From positions 1,426,001-1,490,000 of the forward strand of contig JACDTU010000001.1 of the NCBI GenBank assembly GCA_022376465.1: a DNA stretch of 64,000 nucleotides. The letters are read 5' to 3'. Of this stretch, positions 1-12,330 are shown piece after piece. The notes beneath the pieces were generated by a model. It saw only the letters and a program-made list of their open reading frames with translations, was not told where the DNA came from and did no database searches. The stretch is from Cubamyces lactineus (taxonomy: Eukaryota; Basidiomycota; Agaricomycetes; Polyporales; Polyporaceae). How positions within the stretch are numbered: position 1 is the stretch's first letter; every line of letters begins with the position of its first letter. Both the position numbers and the translations under genes were made by a program.

Positions 1-1566
1 CAAGGAGTGGGTGCTCTTGCCAGTGTTACTTGGGCAGCACAGTAATCGTCCCGCTCCCGCCCTGCTTTCAAATAGGCTATGTACTATGTAGACCATATTG
101 GACGAAGTTCGCGCGGCGTCCGTTGAGCTATGAGCTATAACGTAAGTGATAGTAGGTACACCGCACCATGGGTATGGGCGCCGGGCGGTGCACCACGCAT
201 GCCGTTGCACGCCTGCCCTAGAGCTCGTGCCCAGAGCCTCAGACAGTCCGACGAGATCGCCATAGCCGTCTTTCGCCGGGGAACAGAGGGAGGCGAGTGG
301 GCGCGCGGTACGAGAGTGGGACAAGTGACTGTGCCACCGCGCGCGTCATCCGAGTCGGGGCCCTGGACCCTGGGACGATGGGGAAGTTGGCCTGCGAGTG
401 ATGAGGGATCATAATGATACAGGGTATGTGTTCAAGTTGGCTGATGACCAGCCACCAGCGAGGCACGCGTCTGCGTGGACGCTGTACTTGGTGCACGGCC
501 AGTCAGTACTAGTGGTCGATGTCCGAGCGCCGACTCCGGTTTCCGAGGACCGAGGAGAGGACTCCATACTCATCATTTTGAGCCGGTCCTAGAACCTGAA
601 GGTTGGAGATGGAAGATGCAGAGGCTCGTCCTAGGTGGTGATACTGATACCTGACATGTGTGAGCTGAAAGTAGGGGCAGATGTACGGCATTGATTGAAC
701 CCTACAGGAAATCGGGGCAAGTAGGTTGCGGCTGCTGCGTACGAGAGTCAATGCCGTGCGCGCCTCACACACGAACTTTGAAACCTGCGATGGACCCACA
801 ACGTCATATAGACGCCCGGTTAGGGCGGAGGCGAGCACTGGCAGTCGCCCAGTGCCGCGACCCACGCACTCGCCCGCCCCTGCCACCCGTGCCGTGCCGC
901 GCTGCGCTGCGCGCAATATTCATGATCACGATTACGGTGTGAGTTTGTGAAGCGCGGGATGTAGTACGGCACCCGCGTACGTGATGCCAGTGCTTCAGAG
1001 GGAGCCTGCGGGAATTGCCTCGCCCGGCGTCGCATGGGCATGCTTCGCGAAGCTGCCATCGGACGGCCGGGACGGGCGCTGCGCGAGCGCGGCGGCGAGC
1101 TGCGACTTTGTCGGCATTGAAGCGCAATCGACTGCGGTACACCGAATGGAATGTTGCGGTTCCGCAGTCTAAGTGTGTGGGCCCCTCCATTGCCCAGCAC
1201 ATTGTAGCGTTGCCCAGCTGCCCTACCGGAACGATGATAGCTCTTCTAGCCCTCATGCTGCTGCGCTACTCTATCATCCTCACTTGCCAAAGGACGGACC
1301 GTGCCACCGTCTCGCGCTCCGCTTGAGCTCCGAGACTCGTGGTGAGCGGCCGTTCGAAACCATGCAGAAGTGATTAATGCAGAAGCGTCCATACATACCA
1401 TTAGCCGTAACGTATCGTACAGAGAAGAGCTCCAGAGAGCCGATGTAACCCCCACCAGCACGCCCGTCAACGCGCCCGCCGCCACGCCCTCTCGGTAACT
1501 CGGATCAGGCGATCAACCACACACCTCCGACTGCACGACCCAGTAGTCAGCATGCGTGCGACTCGG
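1..1566. other. Intergenic, no gene recognised
   Basis: Only short, compositionally biased reading frames occur here, overlapping on both strands, and none resembles a known family or shows a convincing exon chain. The right end is the 3' flank of the XPB gene. I see no tRNA, repeat array or transposon end. Confidence 0.5.
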
Positions 1567-4923
<3,357 letters not shown>

Positions 4924-5202
4924 CTCTACTACCTCTTTCAAATGCTATACGTCTACGCGTTACTCCCAGTAACAGAGAACCAGATGTGTCCGATACCTGG
5001 TGGCAGTCTAGTGGTAGATGTAAGAGTGCTGAGTGAAGGATCCTTGTCCCGTCCGCCACAGTGTATCTTACCAAATTAGTCAGCTTTGAGTCGGAGTTCA
5101 AAACGGTGGCGGCCCTTCCCCACCAGACTCAGCGCTTCTTGACCACACCCCTCCATCCTCTCGAGTCTCATTCTCCAATTCTCGCAGCACAAGCATTGCA
5201 AC
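4924..5202. promoter_or_regulatory. Shared upstream region of the XPB and BBP genes
   Basis: These 279 bp separate the start codons of two divergent nuclear housekeeping genes, XPB (-) and the branchpoint-binding protein (+), so both 5' UTRs and promoters must lie here or inside the neighbouring transcripts. No clear TATA box is seen, which fits housekeeping expression. Function is inferred from position only. Confidence 0.5.
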
Positions 5203-7047
5203 ATGTGGAGACCAGCAACTCGTGAAGTTACGGGGACAAACGACAGTATGTTGTCACTTTTTTGTACTTGGGGGGATGTGTTGCTCATTTGCGCAGCGCC
5301 CCTGGGCAACCGTCGCAGGTTCGGGCCCGCACCCGTTGAAGAATCTGCTCCCCCTCAGCTCGCCCAACCCTCGCCCTCTGCTTATCCTCGTCCTCAACCT
5401 CAAAATGACCGCGAAGGCTCAAGGTCTGATCGCGGAGACACGCCTACATCTAATGGCGCAGGTAAGTCTTTGGTCTCTTGCATAGGCTCACCATCACGCT
5501 CTCTTCGTATCCGCTGCAGGCAGGCTCCGCCGCTACGCGCTTCCTGTCTATCATCTGTGTCGTGTGCACTGACTGAAGATGTGATTCACTAACCATGGTT
5601 GCTTACGATTATACCAGCTAATGACCCTAATGCTCCGCGGAAGCGTCGTAGCCGTTGGGGTGAAGCAAAGACCGAAATCCCCGGTCTACCCACAGCTATC
5701 AACGCGAACGGTGTATCACAGGCTCATCTCGACAACTATGCTATCCATCTCAGGTTGGAAGAGATCAACCGCAAGCTCCGCATGAATGACTTCATACCCC
5801 CCGAGCGCGAACGGTGAGTACGATAATGTTTGACATTCTGAATATATGTTGAGATATTATCGTTCGACAGGTCTCCGTCACCTCCTCCCACGTATGATGC
5901 TCATGGTCGTCGTACTAACACTCGTGAAGTTCGCTACCGTAAGAAGCTTGAAGAAGAGCGCATCAGACTCGTCGACCGCGCCATGAAGAACGACCCTAAC
6001 TTCCGCCCTCCTGTGGAATATCATCAGATGAAACGTTCTCAGCGCCCTTCTGAGAAAGTGTACATCCCTGTCAAAGAGTTCCCGGAGATCAACTTCTTCG
6101 GTCTACTCGTCGGACCTCGTGGTAACAGTTTGAAGAAGATGGAGAGGGAGAGCGGTGCTAAGATCAGCATTCGTGGCAAGGGCAGCGTAAAAGAGGGCAA
6201 GGCCAGACCAGAACAGTACGCTGAAGATGCCGAAGAAGATCTTCACTGTCTTGTTACTGCTGACTCAGAGGAGAAGGTGGCGGCGTGCGTGAAGATGATC
6301 AACAAGGTCATCGAAACAGTGAGTACATTGCGTCTCATTCCATTAGTACACGCATGAACATTTGCACAGGCGGCCTCTACTCCAGAGGGGCAGAACGATC
6401 ATAAACGGAACCAGCTCCGTGAACTTGCCGCCCTCAATGGTACTCTTCGAGACGACGAAAACCAGATCTGCCAAAACTGCGGTGGTGTTGGCCACCGGAA
6501 GTACGACTGTCCTGAGCAGCGCAACTTCACAGCAAACATCATCTGTCGTGTTTGCGGTAGCGCCGGTCACATGGCTCGTGACTGTACTGTCAACAGGGAT
6601 CCGAACGCGGCGCACACTGCTGCTAACAACAACATGATGAAGGGCGGCTTCGACTCGGAGTATGCTAGCCTCATGGCCGAACTTGGAGAAACCGGGAAGG
6701 GCTCAGGAGGAGACGGCGGTAGGCTCCCTTGGACGGGATCGGCTGGACACGACATCACGGCAGGAGGCTCGAACATTCCTCCTTGGCGGCGTCCCGAGGT
6801 CTGGCAGAGCGCTCCTCCGCCTAACCCTCAGGGTGGCTACCGACCTCCTCAAGGTTCGTACGGTGGCTATGGCTCTGCTCCTGGCGGTTACGGCGGCGCT
6901 AGTGGTGCTGCTCCCGCTTGGAATGGCCAGTCGGGCTACGGGCAAGGCTCCGGCTACTACCCCCAGTCGCAAGATTACGGTGCCGGGTACGCTCAGTACT
7001 ACCAAAACCAGTATTCTCAGCAGCAGGTCAGCGCGCCAACGCACTAA
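5203..7047 (+). CDS. MSL5: Branchpoint-binding protein (SF1/BBP, Msl5)
   Basis: Binds the intron branchpoint sequence in the earliest spliceosomal complex, together with U2AF/Mud2. Five exons can be joined with canonical borders: 5203-5245, 5297-5461, 5618-5813, 5871-6318 and 6370-7047, giving 509 residues. Seen: an N-terminus [14 protein letters not shown] followed by the [10 protein letters not shown] segment typical of fungal BBP; a helix-hairpin region; a KH/QUA2 domain with the [11 protein letters not shown] loop (about residues 205-290); and two CCHC zinc knuckles, [14 protein letters not shown] and [14 protein letters not shown]. The C-terminus is low complexity and rich in Gly, Tyr, Gln and Pro, as expected for U2AF contacts and condensate behaviour. 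Its start was set by the conserved N-terminus. It converges on the RCM1 gene. Confidence 0.96.
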
Positions 7048-7356
7048 TGATTCAGACAATACCTCCTTGCGCTTCTCTTGGATCTGTTTCGACGGTCTAC
7101 CCAGTATCACGGCTCACTTGCAGCTTCAACTCCGCTTTCTCTAACCGTGGTACTCCCCCTAACAACGGTTGTCGTTCAACGCCTGAACGGGTTTGTACTC
7201 ATCGCATCCTTCCCTGACCTCCGGTAGCTCGCGCGCTTCACTTCCAGCTTACGGTGTACCAACTCACTTACGCTTCCCTTAATTATCGTGTTGTATCCAA
7301 GAAAAGAGCAATGATCAGCATAATTGACTGAGGGTAAACTGCTAGGGACCAGACGT

Positions 7357-9235
7357 TCATGGTAAAGTTACGGCGCTACTCTTATTCTTCTTGCGCTTGC
7401 GCTTCGCTGGACGTGGTCTTGCCTGTTCGTCTTCAGTCTCCCTGTCCTTTCTCTTGGAGTTGCCCGCCGAGCTTTCCGCGACATCCTCATCTCTGACGAA
7501 CAAGCTGACGAAGAAACCGTTCGTAGCGTCTTCTCCAGGCGAGCACCGAACGAGCGACTCCGCATCATCTACAAGGACGGGTTAGTTGGAGCGAAAACCG
7601 TAAACGCACCAGTGCTCACTAGGGTTGTCCATCTCTTCCGGTATGCCTCTGCGATGCCACGTCGGAAGCACGTCCTCTCTTCGCCCCAGACGGAAGCGGC
7701 CGCTCGTGGCTTCCTCCATTTTGATAGCCTCTCGAACGACATGCTCGTTTTCGATAGCGTGCACGCTGCATGTAGAGTACACTATCCGCCGTACAGACGG
7801 GACTAGGGTCATAGGTGTAGGTTCAGCATACATAAGCTATCTGGTCGGAGCAGTCTGATAGCTCACATGTCATCGCATGGCGGATCATCTTAAGCTGGAA
7901 GGCAGCTAGTTTGTTCAGCCTCTCCGAATCAACTTCGTTCTCTTGCTCTTAGAGACAGTGGGGAGTCAGTAACTCTCGAATCTCTGTCACCGAGAGGGCT
8001 GCCTTACCGTTGTCCAGAAGGTGATCTAGTCGGTTGACGATTCCGGAGCCGCTGCATGAAGGGTCAAGTAAACTGGAATAGTTATAAGATCCCATGAGCG
8101 TATAGAACGACGACGACGAGGCTCACATATGCGTAACACCGCGGAACTTCGTGTCGTTAGGTGATATTGTCAGGAAATCGGCATTGACAGCTTCGACGTT
8201 ACTGCAGTGCGCCTTCGATAGCATGCTCTTGAGGGTAGAGTAGCGTTTGCGATCACGCTCGAACGCGAAGAGCTCCACCCCAGCTTCAGCAATCGATTTC
8301 AGCTTGAGGAATCAGGTCAGCATACCTTGCCTTTGTTCTGCATGATTGCGCACAAGTGTGACGTCTTGTTACCTGGAGCTGCAGTTGCGTCGATTACTAC
8401 GGCGTCGTCGCGTGCGGGAGGTGCGAGGACATATGCCGGAAAGCACGACGCCTTGTCTTGCAGGATGATCTTGCCCGACATATAAAGCGGGTCATCGGTG
8501 AAACGGGCGTTGGGATGGAAAGCGAAGAGGTCCGGTATATGGTCGTCTTGCTTGAATGCCTTGCTGAAGGAGGAACGTGTGAATGTATGCTACAAACGAC
8601 GATGCTAGACCGAATACCTCGACGTTAGCGGGTCGCCTATTTGGTAACCTTGCGCCTGGAAGGTCGCAAGGGCGTCTTTTGTTGACCAGCAGGTCCTGTT
8701 CACCCTGATGTATCGTGGTATTGTCGCTACAGACAAATGTGGGTATATTGTTGAAGAGATTGGACACGACCATACCAGCTCTGGCGTCATCGGTCTGAGC
8801 AAGTTCACTGTTCGACTTTACGCCTCGCTTCACCTTGAGTCTTGTAAATTCGCTTTGAAGCCTCGTCCGGTGCCGCAGAACAGCCTGTTTGATTGGGCCC
8901 TCGCCAGCTTGAATTCCGCCGGCGAGAAGAAGGTCGTGTACAAGCACTAGTGCGAGATTGCGAGAGGTGATTTTCTTCTCCTGCTTCAACAGCTGAGCGG
9001 TGTCGATCACTTCGTTCAACACCTGCTTGTCTAACAGATTCGATATCGACAGTCATTCAGCTTCGGAAACCAGGGGCAGATTGAATGCCGTGCTCTCACA
9101 TTTCAGAGTCTCTATGACCAGTGCAGCAGTACGCTTCCTGTTCTTCTCAGCGACGGACGCGATGATCCCCTTAATGGAGCCTTTCTTTGCATCCAGTTTA
9201 TCAAGGACATTGGTTGCCTCGAAGTAGAAATTCAT
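7357..9235 (-). CDS. RCM1: 25S rRNA cytosine-C5 methyltransferase Rcm1 (NSUN5 family)
   Basis: SAM-dependent RNA m5C methyltransferase; yeast Rcm1 and human NSUN5 modify a conserved cytosine of large-subunit rRNA in the nucleolus. Seen on the minus strand: the N-terminus MNFYFEATNVLDKLD with KKGSIKGI (9235 down to about 9060); SAM motif I DATAAPGNKTSH near 8350-8400; motif IV LDPSCSGSG at about 8045-8070; motif VI IVYSTCSVHAIENEHVV (about 7735-7790), whose cysteine is the expected nucleophile. The last exon (7357 to about 7570) carries AESLVRCSPGEDATNGFF followed by a Lys/Arg-rich tail suited to nucleolar targeting. The last intron must use GTGAGC just after the codons for DNP; reading through gives a premature stop. 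Multi-exon, complete, similar in length to fungal homologues. Confidence 0.93.
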
Positions 9236-9765
9236 AAAGATAGTGTGCTACGACAGAATATGAGCTCCACGTCTCCAACGCGAGGTGCAACAAGACGTGC
9301 AACAGTTATGACGCCTGGCAGTCTCTGACACCACTGCTGACCGATTGCGCCCAACACCAGACGTTCACAAGGGATCTGGAGAGTGCGTTAGCGCTACGGT
9401 TCACATCTCGTAAAGTGCAGAGGATCAGGAACAGTGTTTCGTCAAGCATGGGAAGAGACCCATTCCGACAATGTAGATAAGTATATATGAAGCATCATTT
9501 GTTCTGGCACTTCGTTTGGATGGGATACTTACCTAGCAACGACGTTGGACGTATCCAACGGAGGGAGGACCCAGAGAAGAACAGAAGGAGGAAGCAAGAC
9601 GCGAAATTTGATGTAGACGCCCAAAGCGACGCGCTTTATACGCGCGTATTGGGCGCTAATACGCGGCAGCTTACACTCGCGCGTCCTGGGCTGTGGCAGA
9701 TCCTGCAGCCGTTGTCTCTTCCCGTCATCTACTCTTCTCTCGTTCGTGCCAGCGCATACGCCTAA
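9236..9765. promoter_or_regulatory. Divergent promoter region between RCM1 and the DnaJ gene
   Basis: 530 bp between two divergent genes. No coding exon is evident. It contains a perfect 12-bp palindrome at 9638-9649 (listed separately) and a purine-rich strip around 9560-9600. The right end is the 5' leader of the DnaJ gene, whose only start-codon base before the first intron is at 9766. Confidence 0.45.
9638..9649. promoter_or_regulatory. 12-bp GC-core palindrome in the RCM1/DnaJ promoter
   Basis: The sequence ATACGCGCGTAT is a perfect inverted repeat 117 bp upstream of the last base before the first DnaJ intron. Its core contains overlapping ACGCG elements like those bound by fungal APSES/MBF-type cell-cycle factors. 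A site this short can occur by chance, so the binding role is inference. Confidence 0.3.
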
Positions 9766-11679
9766 AGTACGTATCTTTTGAATCATATACTTGTACAGCG
9801 CAATGGCTTACCTCGCGCAGTGCCGGTCGAAAGAGAACTGTACGACCTTCTCGGCGTTCAGCCTGATGCCACCGCAGGTCAGGCCTCCGCATCCCTTCTC
9901 GCGTTTCAGGACGCTGACGGCGAAGTGTCATACAGATGAGATCAAGAAGGCGTATAGGAAGAAGGTGCGTACGGTACTTTGCGGGGGATTGTCTTGCGAT
10001 TAACACTCATTTGACAGGCGAGAGAACACCATCCAGTATGTACGCCCATCGCCACCGAAGTATCAGTCCTAACGTCACTCCGCTTCCTTTCAGGACAAGG
10101 CAACTAATCTTCAACTGTTGGACACGATAGATGCCCTGCTGACCGTTTCGTGCAGAATCCTGATGATCCCACAGCGCACCAGAGGTTCCAAGAGATGGCC
10201 GCTGCGTGAGTTTCACGCGTATATATTTGATATCCTTGTGGACTAATTACCGTCCCAGTTACGAGATCCTTAGCTCCGTAGAGTCTAGGGAGGCATACGA
10301 CACATTCGGAATGGAAGGCATGTCCCGAGGCGGAGCAGGCGGCCCAGGTTTCGGGGGTATGGGGGGAATGGATCCAGCCGATATCTTCGCCGAGTTGTTT
10401 GGTGCAAGTATGGGCTTTGGATTCGACTACGGCCCATCCCGTGGTCCAAGACGGACGAAGGGACAGGACTCTCACATCCCGTACGAAGTCACCCTTGAAG
10501 ACTTGTATAACGGGAAAACCGTCAAGATGAATATGGAGAAAGAAGTCGTCTGCGGCATTTGTAAGGGGTACGTCATCCGGCCGCCTTTTAATTCATACAG
10601 TAGTAACAAACTTCCGTTTAGGACGGGCGCGAAGGGCAACGCTAAACCAAAACCTTGCGTCAAGTGCGAGGGGAAGGGGTGGACAAATGTCACTACATCG
10701 GTGAGCGCCACAGAACGCATACAAGTAGTTCCACCTATAACCCCTTCGTTGCAGCTCGCACCAGGACGGCTCGGTACGCACAGAGCGATGTGCCCAGAAT
10801 GTGAAGGCGTTGGTGAGAAACTGCGAGAGAAGGATAGGTATGGCACACTGTCTTCGGGCCATCTGAACCCACATGAAAACCCCTTTCAGGTGCAAAAAAT
10901 GCAAGGGAAACAAGACAGTGAAGGAGAAGACTCGTCAAGAGATATACATTGAACGTGGCATGGCAGATAGACAACGGATTGTTCTCGCAGGAGCAGGCGA
11001 CGAAGAGGTAGGTTATGATTCACTGCCTTGCGATGTGCATGCGCTTACTTGCTATAGCCGGGCGTGCCACCTGGAGATGTCATCTTCACTCTCAAGACTC
11101 GCCAGCATGAATCCTTCGAGCGGTCAGGGAACGATCTACTTACGACCGTGCACATAACCCTCTCCGAAGCACTGCTCGGATTCTCTCGCATCCTCATCAC
11201 TCACTTGGATGGGCGTGGAATCCATGTTACCAGCCCACGAGGGAAGATCATCAAACCCGGCGATAGCATCATACTACGTGGCGAAGGTATGCCTGTGTAC
11301 AAGACCCCTGATCACAAAGGAAACCTCTATGTGATGCTCGAAATCGATATGCCCGACGAAAGCTGGCTGAAAACCATCGATACGAAGGTGAGCTGTACGA
11401 TGTGTATGCACGAGAGCGTACTGACCATGAGATCGCTAGGCATTGGCAGACATTCTGCCGCCGAAAAAGCCCGAGATGGATCCGAAACCCGCTGTGGTGG
11501 ACGAGGTGCCGTTTGAGGAGAGCGACATCGTCGATGTGCGTGAAACGCCTTTCAACGCTAGTTCAAGCTTCTTTGATCACGCGTCCGGTTTCCAGTTCGC
11601 CGGCGGTGACGAGGATGAGTGGGAGGACGAGGAGGATGACGACGACGACGGTATGGAACCAGAATGTCGCACCCAGTAA
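9766..11679 (+). CDS. Type I DnaJ (Hsp40) co-chaperone, Ydj1/DnaJA family
   Basis: Stimulates Hsp70 ATPase activity and delivers unfolded clients. Seen: J domain (ELYDLLGVQPDATADEIKKA then HHPDK), a Gly-rich linker, four zinc-finger repeats (CGICKGTG, CVKCEGKG, CPECEGVG, CKKCKGNK), the C-terminal substrate-binding domains and an acidic tail ending CRTQ, a CaaX-like box. First exons by hand: 9766 (single base A), 9821-9877, 9936-9964, 10018-10035, 10094-10099, 10156-10205, 10259-10567, 10622-10700. The start ATG is split A|TG by the intron 9767-9820; the codon just before it is an in-frame TAA. Exon 10094-10099 (GACAAG) supplies Asp of the HPD motif, and the next intron must begin GC. The ATG at 9794 is out of the J-domain frame and was rejected. 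The zinc repeats argue for the Ydj1 type over the Sis1 type. The stop is at 11677-11679. Confidence 0.92.
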
Positions 11680-12330
11680 CCGTCACCGCCGTTCCCTTTG
11701 CCATCGTATAGAGTTTGGGATATCCGGGCAGCGGGGCATCATATTGGTCCGTTCTTCACTATTGTACAGCACCATCTATTCAACGTATACCCCATTCAGC
11801 GTAATCTTGTGGATCTAGATCATCTTGCGCACGAGGGCTTCTACCAGCCGCGTGTTGGTAGCATCGATTGTGGACATCCGAATTAAAATCGGCAAATGCA
11901 CACGACATGACATTGTAACGACTGGCATGTCTGCGTATCGCGTTCTGTGTGCACCTTCGATTACGAGCACCTTCAAGGCGCCAGATGTACGTGATGGGCA
12001 GTTCCTTCCAATGCGACGACGCTTGGATATGGGCTCGCTGTGGCAACGTATGTAGTACAATGTAATGTGGTCGAGTGGGACGCTTTGAGTGGGCGCTTGG
12101 AGGACAAGGTCCATGGTGGCCAAATGAGGCAGTCAAAGCCAAACAAAGCCAAGCGCCGGAAGGGCCGTGGTCGCGCATGTCGTTGACCGCGTTGGTCGAC
12201 CACAACCACAACACGCGACGTGCGCACCGTCTACATGCTCTTCTCCATCCTCCGCAATCTCTTCTCATCTACTGCCACCGGCGAAAATTAAACACTTCCG
12301 TGCGCGCGCAGCCTCGAAAACGCGAAGTAC
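11680..12330. other. Intergenic between DnaJ and SUN genes
   Basis: 651 bp holding the DnaJ 3' flank and the SUN-gene upstream region. Short frames on both strands lack family similarity. No RNA gene or clear TATA box was found. Confidence 0.45.

Noticed and set aside
9794..10003. ATG at 9794 as the DnaJ start
   Set aside because: Its frame does not read the first half of the J domain; only the split start codon gives a continuous J domain.
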